Positions 26,230 through 36,100 of a DNA stretch of 64,000 nt are shown here, one piece after another (within the stretch, counting starts at the first letter, position 1; each line of letters opens with the position of its first letter). The notes beneath the pieces were generated by a model. The model searched no databases. It had not been told where the DNA came from and saw only the letters and a list, made by a program, of their open reading frames with translations. Source of the stretch: Anaerolineae bacterium (GTDB lineage Bacteria > Chloroflexota > Anaerolineae > Aggregatilineales > Aggregatilineaceae); contig JAFGNU010000092.1 of assembly GCA_016926875.1 (NCBI GenBank), forward strand, positions 1-64,000. The letters are read 5' to 3'. The translations under genes were made by a program, and so were the position numbers.

Positions 26230-27612
26230 TCAGCTCCTGGGGGTGCTGTTCAGCTTGTAGCCGCGCCCGCGCACCGTGCTGATAAAACGGGGGGCGGACG
26301 GGTCCGGTTCTACCTTGGCCCGCAGGCGGCTGATCAGTTTTTCGATGCGGGCATCATCCACTTCACCAAGATAATCCTGCCCCCAAACGGTTTCAACGAT
26401 CTGGTACTTATCACAGATTTTGTCCAGGCGCCCATAGAGCAGCAGCAAAAGCCGGTATTCGAGATCGGTCAGTGGATCGATCATCTGACCGGCTACCCAT
26501 ACCGTTCCTGCGTCCACATCCACCCAGACGCCGCTGGGGATATCTTGTTGGACGAGCGCCTGCCGGCGCGCGTAGTGAGCAAATAATTGTGCAAACAGGC
26601 GCGTGCGGGTCTGATCCTGGACCAGCAATCCGCGCTGGATCAACTGCGCCTGCTGTGTCGCTGTCAGCGCGTCGATGCCATGTGTGGCCGCGATAGCTGA
26701 TGCTTTGGCCTCCTCCGGTAACAGTTGTTTCCACAGCTTGCCCAGTTCGATGCGCACCAGCCGGTGGTTTTGCAGCACGTCCCCGGCCACGCTGAGCGCC
26801 TGTTGAGTATACGTGGCGGGCGCGCCGGACTCAACCTCCATGACCACGTGCGCGACCGCTTGAATCAGGCCCGGATGCCCGCCCGCCTGTTCCAGGATGT
26901 AATCCCGTTCGGGCGGGTCGAGCGAGTCGTTGGCCTGCCGGAATATCTCAGCAGCGAGTTCGGTCGCATCATCCGGGTTAAGCGGCTGGAGATCGTACTT
27001 GTGCGCGACAAACAATTCAAGAAACTCGGCCAGGTCATCACCGCCGCCAACTGCCGAGAGCGGCTGTTGGGTGGCGGTCACGTAGTTCAAGCGGTCGACG
27101 TATTTGTCTTTGAGCGCACGCAGGTTCAAAAAGACGCGCTCGTCCAGCCCGGTCAGCACGGCGTCGAATTCGTCGAGCATCAGGATCACATCCTGTCCGG
27201 CGTTGTCTTCCATCAATGTGATGATCGCATCGTTAAACGCGAGCGGGATGGTGAAGGTGCTTTTTGATTCGACGACTTTTTGATACAACTCCTCGATGGT
27301 GGCGGCTAACGACGCCCGATCCAACTGTTCATGGCTCAGTGTTTCCAGGACGGAGCGCAGGATAACCTCATAAAAGCCCTGCGCGCTCATTTCCAACATG
27401 CGGTTGCAATCCACGTACACAAAGATGGCAGCCTGCCCGGCCATCTCGCGGTATGCGGCGGTGATCTGCTGCCCGGATATATGGCGGAGGAGCGTTGATT
27501 TGCCGAAGTTGCTCAGGCCGACGACGGCAACTGGCTGCCCGGTAGCCAGCGTTTCCAGGATGGCGATGGCATCATCGGATCGATACGGGTTCAGGTGTGT
27601 ATTCTTGGGCAT
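26230..27612 (-). CDS. P-loop ATPase fused to an OmpR-type winged helix
   Basis: 460 residues. Residues 1-250 form an AAA/STAND-like ATPase: Walker A G-L-S-N-F-G-K-S-T (about 32-40) and Walker B D-V-I-L-M-L-D-E-F-D (about 140-149). A helical middle region follows. The last 85 residues are a Trans_reg_C winged helix: L-T-D-L-E-Y-R-L-L-L-L-L-Y, then V-E-T-V-W-G-Q-D-Y and I-S-T-V-R-G-R-G-Y-K-L. There is no receiver domain, so control probably comes from ATP binding or a partner rather than phosphorylation. It lies 124 bases upstream of the giant kinase, on the same strand. Confidence 0.88.
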   Translation of the reverse strand: MPKNTHLNPYRSDDAIAILETLATGQPVAVVGLSNFGKSTLLRHISGQQITAAYREMAGQAAIFVYVDCNRMLEMSAQGFYEVILRSVLETLSHEQLDRASLAATIEELYQKVVESKSTFTIPLAFNDAIITLMEDNAGQDVILMLDEFDAVLTGLDERVFLNLRALKDKYVDRLNYVTATQQPLSAVGGGDDLAEFLELFVAHKYDLQPLNPDDATELAAEIFRQANDSLDPPERDYILEQAGGHPGLIQAVAHVVMEVESGAPATYTQQALSVAGDVLQNHRLVRIELGKLWKQLLPEEAKASAIAATHGIDALTATQQAQLIQRGLLVQDQTRTRLFAQLFAHYARRQALVQQDIPSGVWVDVDAGTVWVAGQMIDPLTDLEYRLLLLLYGRLDKICDKYQIVETVWGQDYLGEVDDARIEKLISRLRAKVEPDPSAPRFISTVRGRGYKLNSTPRS

Positions 27613-27686
27613 AGTTATTGGTGTTCAATGATGCAGCAAAGGTAAACGGTAAACCAGAACAAAGCATGGCCCGGTTCGTAACACGG

Positions 27687-27719
27687 CGTGTAGGGACAAC
27701 TCGCGGCTGTCCCTACACG
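27687..27719. terminator. Twelve-base-pair perfect stem-loop
   Basis: CGTGTAGGGACA (27687-27698), a nine-base loop, then TGTCCCTACACG (27708-27719). It lies between the stalk-protein gene (ends 27767, minus) and the ATPase/winged-helix gene. There is no T-run on either strand. It could terminate transcription, protect the mRNA end, or be one copy of a dispersed palindromic repeat. Confidence 0.55.
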
Positions 27720-27766
27720 ATGTTATGCCTGTTGTTGGCTGCTAACGCGCTGGCGATCCTATCGCG

Positions 27767-29473
27767 TCAGGCCGAGTTGCGCAGCTTGCGGGCAATGAAT
27801 ACCACCGCTACCAGCCCTGCCGCCGCGATTGCCAGCACGGTCAGGCCGCTGGTGCTGTCGATGTCGTCGCTCTTATCCGAAATATCCGAGAAGATACCGG
27901 TCTGGCCCAGCGCGGTAGGCGAGGCGGTCAGCGTCCCTTCTGGGGACGGCGTGATTGACATAATCGCGCCCGGCGATCCCGTATAAGGCGATGGCGTGAC
28001 AGGCGCGCCCGCCGATGCCGTTGCAATCGCAGCCATGGTCTGTGTCACGGATTCATAGTCCGGGGTGGGCGTTGGCGCGGCGCTGATCGTAAAGATCACG
28101 TCGCCGGTGGTCGGCACTTCGATCTTGATCACCACGCGCTCGGTGGGCGGTATCTGCGCCTGTAGTTCGGCAGGCAGGGAATCGTAGTCCGCTTCCAACC
28201 AGTAGGTGCCCGGTTCCAACGAACCAAAGTCGAACGAGCCATCAGGGCCGGTAGTGATCGTGTCGATCAGCTCGTCAATGCCGATTTCGGGCGTGGGCGT
28301 CGGTCCTTCATCCTGCCGCCGACGCTGTTGGGCTATGCTGAGCAGCCTGCCGCCAGCGCCCGGCTCGTATCCCGAAACATCGCCGCCCTCGTCTGCCGGC
28401 TCTTCTGCCGAGGCTTCGTTGCCCTCACTGGAGGGACCGCTCAGTTCAAGCGTGAAGGCGCCCGGCTGCGAGATATTGGTCACCTGGATGACGTATGTGC
28501 CGTCGGTGGGCAGTGGATAGTTCTGGATGGCTGCGTTCAGCCCGCTGCCGCCGTCGTCATCCTCGGCGACCTGGCTGCCGTCCGGCCCGAACAGTTGCAG
28601 GTAGGTATCAACCTGCAAATCGTCGGGGCCTGCCGTGGCGCTGATCGTCACCACGTCGCCTGCTGTGCCTTCAAATGCCCACAGGGCGGTTGCGTCTGTT
28701 TCCAGGGTGCTTTCAACGCTGTCGCCATAGACAATGGGCGCGGCGCCGCGCAGGTCCGGCCCTGTGCTCTCTTCACCGGATTCGGACAGTTCCTCGCCGC
28801 CTGTTTCTGCTTCAGCTTCGAGCGGTTCTTCCGTTTCGCCGGGTTCGACTTCGGGTACCGGTGTGCTGCCCGGCGGGTTGAAAACGCCATCCCCGTCGTC
28901 ACGGTAGAGCCGGATCGTGAGGTTTTCGAACGGGGAGTCTTCCTCGTCCACAACCTTCCCGGTCAGCGTGTTCTCTTCGAGGAATACCTCGGTCAGCTTC
29001 TGGCTGGTGGCGGTTTGATTCGAGGCTTCGGCGGCGGCGGTCTGGCTGGCGATGGCATTGGCGGTCGCGGTGCTGTTGGCACTGATCGCGTCCTGGGTTT
29101 GCTGTGCCTCAAAAGCAGACTGGGTCAGCGTCGCCTCGGCCTCGAATGTCATGATGTATTCCTGGCTGGTGCGAATCGCGACCTCAATTGCCGTCTGGGT
29201 ATACCCATAGTTTTCTGCCACTGCCGTATTGGTCTGGATGACTGCTGTGGATGTTTTGTCGTTGTCGGACAGATCGTCACCGCCCCTCAGACCAAATACC
29301 ACCAGCAGGATGATGATAACAACCACCGCACTCAGCAAGAGGAAGCCGAGCACCTTAAAGGTCCGGCTGATCCCCCCTCCGCTTGGTTCCTCGAATTCCG
29401 CCAGATCGAGGTCTTCCCCGAATGACGGCATCTCGTCCAGTTCGCTCAGATCATCAAGGTCTTCGAAGCCCAT
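27767..29473 (-). CDS. Surface stalk protein with PPC-like domain and C-terminal TM
   Basis: 568 residues, preceded by GGAGGAGA. An acidic cytoplasmic head (residues 1-35) is followed by TM1 (about 40-62). Next comes a Thr/Ala/Gln-rich helical stalk (about 70-165). A small carboxypeptidase-regulatory-like or SdrD-like stretch (V-V-D-E-E-D-S-P-F-E-N-L-T-I-R-L-Y-R-D) follows and is interrupted by a PPC-like domain (about 250-345: Y-L-Q-L-F-G-P-D-G, then T-Y-V-I-Q-V). The second half of the prealbumin-like fold ends at about residue 460. A Pro/Thr/Ser linker and a C-terminal TM with a K-L-R-N-S-A tail close it. There is no LPXTG motif. It may span the envelope as a surface structural protein. 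Its link to the next genes is positional only. Confidence 0.75.
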   Translation of the reverse strand: MGFEDLDDLSELDEMPSFGEDLDLAEFEEPSGGGISRTFKVLGFLLLSAVVVIIILLVVFGLRGGDDLSDNDKTSTAVIQTNTAVAENYGYTQTAIEVAIRTSQEYIMTFEAEATLTQSAFEAQQTQDAISANSTATANAIASQTAAAEASNQTATSQKLTEVFLEENTLTGKVVDEEDSPFENLTIRLYRDDGDGVFNPPGSTPVPEVEPGETEEPLEAEAETGGEELSESGEESTGPDLRGAAPIVYGDSVESTLETDATALWAFEGTAGDVVTISATAGPDDLQVDTYLQLFGPDGSQVAEDDDGGSGLNAAIQNYPLPTDGTYVIQVTNISQPGAFTLELSGPSSEGNEASAEEPADEGGDVSGYEPGAGGRLLSIAQQRRRQDEGPTPTPEIGIDELIDTITTGPDGSFDFGSLEPGTYWLEADYDSLPAELQAQIPPTERVVIKIEVPTTGDVIFTISAAPTPTPDYESVTQTMAAIATASAGAPVTPSPYTGSPGAIMSITPSPEGTLTASPTALGQTGIFSDISDKSDDIDSTSGLTVLAIAAAGLVAVVFIARKLRNSA

Positions 29474-29537
29474 ATTTCTCCTCCGCGATTGTGGCGGCGT
29501 GATTACAAGTCGCGCCTGTTTTCGGCATCCGGTTTGG

Positions 29538-30620
29538 CTATCCGAGCAGCTCCAGGTTAGCTAACGGAATCACTCCGATACGACCGTTTCCTAACTGTAC
29601 TTTGGCGCAGGGCAGCCGCAGCCCATTGTCGATTACCTGTGGCGCGGACGGGATGTCGACAACTTCGCCGTTCAGCCCGTCCCAGGGCGCCCGTGTGATC
29701 CGCACATGTGCGCCGACCGCCAACGGGCGTTCGAGCATTGGCACCGGTGGCGTGACGCCCCCGGATGGCAGCGGGATCATGATCTCCGGGCGATCTCCGG
29801 CCCAGTGATCCGGCACAACGGCGTCAAACGCAGCTTGCCGTCCCATGTTACTCTGCAACAGGCTATAAATCAATGCTGTCGGTCGGCGTCGGCCAAAACC
29901 TTCAGTCAGTAATACTGGGAATGTAAGCCGCATTGCGAATTCGCGCAAGTTGGACGGCATACTGGGGGCCACTACGCCTGCGACCTCCTGCTGCTGCGCG
30001 ACCAGCAGGTCCCCCTTGCTGATCGCGTTTGGGCTGATGAGGACTACCCGCCGGTATTCCGAAATGCGCACGTCGAGCTTGCTTAACTCGACAAAACCGC
30101 CTTCCGGCACAAAGCGGAATGCCTCATAACAAAAGGCCCCGTTGCCCCAGGCGCACTGAATCAGCGCCCCATGCCCGGTGATCTGCACCGTGTACTGCTC
30201 GATCTCGTCGATCTGCCCCGGTATCTTCGCCATCACTTCGATGGTGGTTTCGGCAATTTGCAGCACAATCTGAGTGTCCTCAATGCGCGTGATCTCACCA
30301 TCCGCCGGGGCGCTTAACACTTTGCTGCGCCGTCCCCGGCCCCGCTGCGCGATTTCCTGTCCATACTGCACCCGCTGTCCCTCGCTTACCAGGATGAACT
30401 CGGCCAGTTGGTTGGGGTCGCGTATGCCCAGCGCTTCGCCCGCGTCGAGAATGCGATATTCACGCAGCACGTCACCTTCCAGCACCACGTGGATCGCGTC
30501 AACAGACATGCCGGTCATGGTATGGGTCGGTTTGGGCGCCGTGTGCAGCGGCAGTTTCCGTTCGCGGTGAACGCGCGCCAGCCCTTTGATGATCGTTGTT
30601 TCAGGATAGTACGTCTTCAT
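29538..30620 (-). CDS. Barrel-like protein with C-terminal KOW-type motif, partner of MutL-like ATPase
   Basis: 360 residues from the ATG at 30620; AGGAGG lies nine bases upstream, while an earlier ATG (30629) abuts it. The gene overlaps the end of the MutL-like gene by 20 bases. Residues about 60-130 contain a biotinyl/RnfC-like stretch (S-A-P-A-D-G-E-I-T-R-I-E-D). The final 55 residues carry a KOW-like motif (V-G-A-H-V-R-I-T-R-A-P-W-D-G-L-N-G-E-V). No signal peptide or membrane helix is visible. I do not recognise the whole as a named family. The overlap with the ATPase implies a shared function. Confidence 0.72.
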   Translation of the reverse strand: MKTYYPETTIIKGLARVHRERKLPLHTAPKPTHTMTGMSVDAIHVVLEGDVLREYRILDAGEALGIRDPNQLAEFILVSEGQRVQYGQEIAQRGRGRRSKVLSAPADGEITRIEDTQIVLQIAETTIEVMAKIPGQIDEIEQYTVQITGHGALIQCAWGNGAFCYEAFRFVPEGGFVELSKLDVRISEYRRVVLISPNAISKGDLLVAQQQEVAGVVAPSMPSNLREFAMRLTFPVLLTEGFGRRRPTALIYSLLQSNMGRQAAFDAVVPDHWAGDRPEIMIPLPSGGVTPPVPMLERPLAVGAHVRITRAPWDGLNGEVVDIPSAPQVIDNGLRLPCAKVQLGNGRIGVIPLANLELLG

Positions 30621-32433
30621 GCAGGGCATCCTCCTGAACGACCAGGTCGGGCATCAGGTCTTCGGCGCTTGGCGGGGTGGCCTCCAGATCAACCGGTTCT
30701 TCTTTGCGCCCGGACATGGCAAGCTGCCACCGCAAAAAGCGCACCGCGCGATCTTTCAGGCGCGGCAGCGCCAGCGGGCGGCTGCGTGCGTCAAAAACAA
30801 TCCCGGCAGACCCGGCGGTCACACGCTGCCTGATCCGCCGCTTGCCGTTGATCGACAGGCCGCGCCGCAGCTTGACCTGTATCTCAACCGGGGTGCCCGG
30901 CAGTATGGGGGCCATCCATATCTCGCCGCCGCGCACGGTATGGTTGATCACGCTGCCGTCTGGCTGGCGGATATGGGCGTAGATTGCATCCTGGCCGTAG
31001 CGCGCGCGCCCCAGCGGGCAAAACGCCATTCCCAGGTTGATCAGGCCGCCCGTTTCCAGTGTCTGCACGGTGATCAACGGCTTGACATAGGCAGCCACGC
31101 CCAACGATGAGATCAGGTTGTGCGGGTCCAGGTACAGTTCTGCGATGTTGGCCGGTTGGAGCGCATCGAGCAGGATCATGGCCGATATGCCTGGATGCTG
31201 TGCTTCGGTTAGGACGGCGCCTGCCGCGATGATCGGCTGGAAGGGGGGCAGCAGTTCATCCTGTCCCAATCCCCAGTCAGCCCGTGCTTCGCGGACCAGC
31301 AGCCGGACGATCTCGCGGGCGAACGCCTGCTCGATCATCAGGTCTTCGGGGGTGCCGGGTACGGTGGTGGGGTATAGCTGTTTGCTATAAGCGTAATCCC
31401 ACAGGTCGTCGGCGCTGATGTCGAACGGCAGCCAGCGCAAGACCTCGTTGGGCGTGATCGCGTTTAGCGCTCCCGGCATGTTATGCCCGATGCCGACATC
31501 AGTACGCGCGGCAAAATGTGGCTCTTTGCGGACGCCTGCGCCGATCACACTGTTGGCGCTGCCGATGTCCACGCACAGCGGGCCAATGCCCTGCTGGCCG
31601 ATTTCGCTCAGATAGCGGATTGTGCTGATGTAGCCCTGCGTGGTGGGCACCACGCCGATCTGGCTCTGGCGGCCTACATCCCGGAATCGGCTGGACTGTT
31701 TGCCCTGGTAATCGTCATACGTTAGCGCCAGCTCGATCTGCGCCGGGAATAGCTGCTCGTCGTGCAGGCTGGGCCGGACGTTTTTGGATGTAAACACTTC
31801 GGTGATCGGCCCCAGCGCCTGCTTGACCCGCGCCTTGAGCGCCTGGTTCCCGGCGAACAACACGGCGGGAATCTGCCCGCGCATGATCAGCGAGAGCGCC
31901 AGCTTGACGGTATCCACCAGTTCGAGCAGGGTTTCTTCTGCGCCGTCGTCCGTGCCGCCGACGATCAAGATCAGGTTGGGGTCACCTTGCAGGATCGCGT
32001 TGATCTGTTCTTCCTGGCTGCGCAGGTCGTCCGGGCAGAGCGTATCGGTGATCTCAACATAGCTCCCGGCCAGGGTGCGGCGCGCGCTGGCCAGGCTGAT
32101 CTCCGGTGTCAGGCCGACCAGGAAGACGCGCATCGGGCGCCCGGCGCTGCTGGTTGCCAGGAATTCATCAACGCCGTGTCCATTCTGCTCTGGCATGATG
32201 AACAGGTGATCCGCGTCTGCGCTGAGCAGATCGCGTCCGATCCGGTCGGTGATCTGTTGGGCGGCGCGCTCCAGGCACAGGTTGACGTTGGCAAGCGGTG
32301 GTGCGGTCGTGGTGCGCGTGCGCGTAGATGCCACCAGCCGGTACTGTCCCTCAACCTGGTCGATCAGCACCAGCCGGGTGTGGACGCTGCCAATATCGGC
32401 GATCAAAACCGAGGTAACGTGTTCAAAGGACAT
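30601..32433 (-). CDS. MutL-type (glutamate mutase L-like) ASKHA ATPase
   Basis: 610 residues. Two phosphate loops of the actin/Hsp70/sugar-kinase fold are visible: I-A-D-I-G-S-V-H-T-R near the N-terminus and C-V-D-I-G-S-A-N-S-V near residue 290. The N-terminal half and the G-I-G-H-N-M-P-G and I-I-A-A-G-A-V-L-T regions match the glutamate mutase L family. In amino-acid fermenters MutL lies with the B12-dependent glutamate mutase MutS/MutE. No mutase subunit or B12 motif occurs anywhere in this window. The C-terminal 130 residues look like an added beta domain. It is probably an ATP-dependent assembly or regulatory factor of the membrane cluster. Confidence 0.82.
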   Translation of the reverse strand: MSFEHVTSVLIADIGSVHTRLVLIDQVEGQYRLVASTRTRTTTAPPLANVNLCLERAAQQITDRIGRDLLSADADHLFIMPEQNGHGVDEFLATSSAGRPMRVFLVGLTPEISLASARRTLAGSYVEITDTLCPDDLRSQEEQINAILQGDPNLILIVGGTDDGAEETLLELVDTVKLALSLIMRGQIPAVLFAGNQALKARVKQALGPITEVFTSKNVRPSLHDEQLFPAQIELALTYDDYQGKQSSRFRDVGRQSQIGVVPTTQGYISTIRYLSEIGQQGIGPLCVDIGSANSVIGAGVRKEPHFAARTDVGIGHNMPGALNAITPNEVLRWLPFDISADDLWDYAYSKQLYPTTVPGTPEDLMIEQAFAREIVRLLVREARADWGLGQDELLPPFQPIIAAGAVLTEAQHPGISAMILLDALQPANIAELYLDPHNLISSLGVAAYVKPLITVQTLETGGLINLGMAFCPLGRARYGQDAIYAHIRQPDGSVINHTVRGGEIWMAPILPGTPVEIQVKLRRGLSINGKRRIRQRVTAGSAGIVFDARSRPLALPRLKDRAVRFLRWQLAMSGRKEEPVDLEATPPSAEDLMPDLVVQEDALHEDVLS

Positions 32434-32439
32434 ACCGCG

Positions 32440-33117
32440 CTAACCCCCCATTTTGTCGAGCACAAACTGGAGCTGCTCGCGGACGACATCGCTGAAAATC
32501 GCCAGACTGGTCAGGATCGCGCCTGCGTACAGTGCGCCGAGCGCGATCATCACGAATCCCTGCCCGATGGCGCTCAAGGCCCGGAAGGCGCGCGGGCGCC
32601 GGATAGTGCCCTGGCGCTCGATGGCGATGTATTGGAAAAAGATCAGCGTAGTGATCACGCCGACCAGGATCACGATACCGTCTACCGCGTCGTCACCGAC
32701 CGCTTCACCCGCTTCGCGCGCCAGCGGGATGATCGTACCGGTGGCCGCACCGGTGATCGCCACTGCCGTCCCTACGCCCACCAGGAAGGCCAGCCCCAGG
32801 TTGCCTACCGGGCCGAGCCGGGGCGACGCCTTGAGCAGCAGCAGCGCCCCAAACAGCAGCGGCACCGCGCCGAGCACGCGCAGCGCCGTCATCAGCGCCG
32901 TGTCCCGGTCGCCTTGTTCGGCCAGGATCGTCGTGTTCATCCAGGGCACCAGTACACTTTCAACTGCTACGATCAAAGCGTACCCCGCCGCCGCGCCCAC
33001 CAGGATGTGAATCGCGATCCGGTATAAATAGTTGTCGCCCAGCAAATAGCTGAACACCAGCAGTGTGAGCACCAGCGACGCCCACCCCGCGATCAGGTCC
33101 AGGTCCGCAGGTGTCAA
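32440..33117 (-). CDS. Small integral membrane protein of the MutL-like cluster
   Basis: 225 residues with about six hydrophobic segments (near residues 10-28, 35-55, 80-98, 105-128, 145-165 and 190-212). It starts at TTG 33117; the TTGA overlaps the stop of the giant gene and GGAGGAG lies seven bases upstream, which fixes this rare start. A loop between helices 2 and 3 carries D/E residues. I do not recognise the family. Translational coupling to the 1508-residue protein suggests they act in one membrane complex. Confidence 0.78.
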   Translation of the reverse strand: MTPADLDLIAGWASLVLTLLVFSYLLGDNYLYRIAIHILVGAAAGYALIVAVESVLVPWMNTTILAEQGDRDTALMTALRVLGAVPLLFGALLLLKASPRLGPVGNLGLAFLVGVGTAVAITGAATGTIIPLAREAGEAVGDDAVDGIVILVGVITTLIFFQYIAIERQGTIRRPRAFRALSAIGQGFVMIALGALYAGAILTSLAIFSDVVREQLQFVLDKMGG

Positions 33118-36100
33118 CGCCGTCTCCTCCGTAGAAATACCCGGAACAGGTTTACCACCATCCCCAGCGTGATCAGCCCGGCAGCCAGCGCTGCGCCCAG
33201 TGCCATGCTGTGCCAGCGTGATTCCTCGGGGTTGGGGATGTCAAAGCTGATGTCGTCCGGCACGGTGTACGGTTCGCGCGAGTCGGTATTGCGATCCGCG
33301 TTGTAGCGGACCATATCCCGGTACCCGGCCAGGTAGCCGTCGTAGGCATCTTCGTTCACATACGGGACGGTCACCGGCTCGGCAGCCGCCGTGACCAGCG
33401 CGATCTTGCCGGGCTGGTCGATGTCTTCGAGCTGCTCGGCCCAGGTGCGCACGTCCTCGGTTGTTTCACCGATCACGACAATCAGCGCAATGTCGGCATT
33501 CACGTCTTTGATCGGCAGGTCGATCTCCTCGCCGCGAATATTGTGACCAAAAGCCGGGTGCTGCTTCAGGGCGCCGTTGTCTTCGGTCGTGTTTTGCAGC
33601 GAGCGCACCCCAACGGCCCCGCCCGGCAGAAAGCTGAGTACAACGTAATCTTCGCCTGCCTTGAGCGTTTCTTCACCTGCGCCGCGAACCGCCAGCAGCT
33701 TTTTATCGTCAACCAGCGGGGCGATTACCGCTTCGGCGTGCAGCGCGGTGACGGGGTTGGTGCTCAGTGTCAGCGGGATCGCGCCCTGCGCCAGCACGTC
33801 GCGCAGCACCGCTTCGGCCAGCAGATCAAGCTCCCCGGCGGCGGTCGGGCCGTATTCAAAGGCGAACAGCACATAATCACCCGCGCCCACCGCGTCCACT
33901 GTGTCGACCGCGTCCTGGCGCTCGCCGCTCAGGGCGGGCGGATCGTCGGCGAAGTGCAGCGCATCGGTTGCGAACGGCGCAACCAGCCCGATCAGCAGCA
34001 CCAGTGAAATAACCAGGCGATCAGGCTTGAAGCGCCGTTGGCGGCGTCTGCGCGGGGCAGGTGCTCGTTCGGCGGCTTCTTCTGGCTCGCCTTCTTCGAA
34101 ATCAAAACGTCCGGGTTCGGGCAGTTCGGCGGCTTCTTCGACCTCTTCTTCGCCGGTCATTTCGAGGATCGCTTGCAGCTTTTCGACCCGCCGCTGCTGC
34201 TGGCGCGTGATAATCAGGCCGGTCGGCAGCGTGACGGTTTCTTCGATCACGGTGTCTTCGAGTGGTTGCAGCGCGCCCTCGATGCCCGCCAGCGGCCCAG
34301 ATTCGGGTGCGGGCTGCGGCGCTGGCGTTTCACGGGCCTCCCTGATCGCTGCGTCGTGGAAGGTTTGCAGGCGGTCGGGCAGTTCTGCGACCTGCTTCTG
34401 TGGCACATCTACCTGCACCCCGGCAACCGTCAATGTGACGGGCAGGTCTGCCGGGCGCATCTCTGATAACCATTCAGGCTGGGGTTCCTCGGCAGCCAGT
34501 GGAATCTCGTCTTCTTCGACTTCCGCTTTTTCGCCCGCCGGTGGTTGTGACGAAGCCGGTATTGGCTGGACGGCAAATCGTTCAATGTCTGCTGCTTCAA
34601 ATTCGTCTTCCAACATGGCCGGCGGTTCGGTTTCTGGTGCAGCCTCGGCAAACAGGTCATCCAGGTCTGGCGCTTCGAACTTGCCCGGCTCGAATCCTTC
34701 GGCCTCGGCTTCAGCGAACAGCATGTCGAGATCGATGGCAGGTTCTAGTTCAGCTTCTTCGCCTGCTTCGGCTGGCGGCTCGATCAACACGCCGGTTATT
34801 TCTTCCAGCCCGTCCTCAAAATCCGTCAAAACCTCTTCTGGAACAGCCTCCGGTTCGGCTTCCGGCTCAGCTTCTTCTTCCCGGATCACTTCCTCCGGCG
34901 TGTACAAACTAAGCAGCTCGTCAATCGCGCGGCTGTCGAACGCCGTGTCCTCGTCCGGTTCTTGCGCTGGCATGGGCGCGGCTTCGGCGGGCGCTTCAGG
35001 CGCCGGTGGGCGCTGCACATCTTCCGGCGAAATGTCGGCCAGCCAGTCTAGCTCTTCTTCGGTTGCGGCGGCTGGTGCAGCGGGCGGTGCCTGGCCTCCC
35101 GGCGGTCCAAAGATGTCATCCGGCAGCGGCAGCCCTTCTTCTGGCGCTCCCGCGCCCATCTCGCGGAGCCAGTCGGGGGCTTCTTCGTCAATCGGCGCGG
35201 CGGGATATTGATCGGGCATGGCGGGTTCAAAGCGTTCGACGAAATCTTCCGGCAGTTCTTCTACCCGCTCACCCTCAGGTGGTTCGCCCGGTGCGGAATC
35301 GACCAGCCAGCTTTCCAGTTCCTCAGCCATTGGCTCGGCAAGCGGCATTTCGTCCAGGTCCATGTCCGGGAAGGGGATGTCTTCGGGCTGTGCCATTTCA
35401 TCGGCGCCCGGCGCGGCAGCGGCCAACCAGTCGGGCACTTCGCCCGCTTCGATTGGCTGCTCCATATCGCCGGTCAGCGTGTCCATATCCGGCAGCGGCA
35501 GTTCGTCTGGTTCCGTTTCACCGGCAGGTTGTTCGTCGGCAGGGGCACCAAACGCGGCTGCCCAGTCTGCGCCGCCGGTGTCCGGCGCTCCGATGCCCTT
35601 GAACCAGTCGGGCAGGTCCTCTTCGGAGGGCGGCTCGTCTCCCGCCGATGGGTTTTGTGGCGCCGGGTTCGATGGCAGTTCAGCCATGGCCTCGGCGGAA
35701 TAGTCGATCTGTTGGAACCAGTCGGGCGCTTCATCAGCGTTCTGCTCTTCCAGGCCAAAGAACCAGTCCGGTACAAATTCCGCTTCGCTGGGCCTGACCG
35801 GTTTTTCGTCTGGGGGTGGGGCGGGTTCCTCGGTGTCCAGCCGGTCGAACCACTCTGGCACTTCTTCGAGCAGCCGTTCTTCGGGTGTTTTTTGCTCTTC
35901 AATCTGGCGCTCGATCTCGCGCTGCTCCCATTCTTCGTATGACAGCCCGCCCAGGTCTTCCGGTATGTTGTCATCGTCGAGCGCTGCTTCCGAAGTGACC
36001 CACTCCGGCAGGCCTTCTTCTTCCGGTTCGTCGGCGGCAGGAGCGGCCCCTAACGGTTGAATGCGGCGGATGCCCTGTCGTCGTTCGGTTGTGTCCTGCT

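Noticed and set aside
28328-29425. 365-codon plus-strand frame opposite the stalk-protein gene
   Set aside because: It has no domain or start signal. The minus strand encodes TM, PPC-like and linker features in order.
33901-35211. 436-codon Ser/Ala/Gly-rich frame on the plus strand
   Set aside because: It is the complement of the Asp/Glu/Pro-rich giant gene; biased codons on one strand leave long empty frames on the other. There is no ribosome site.
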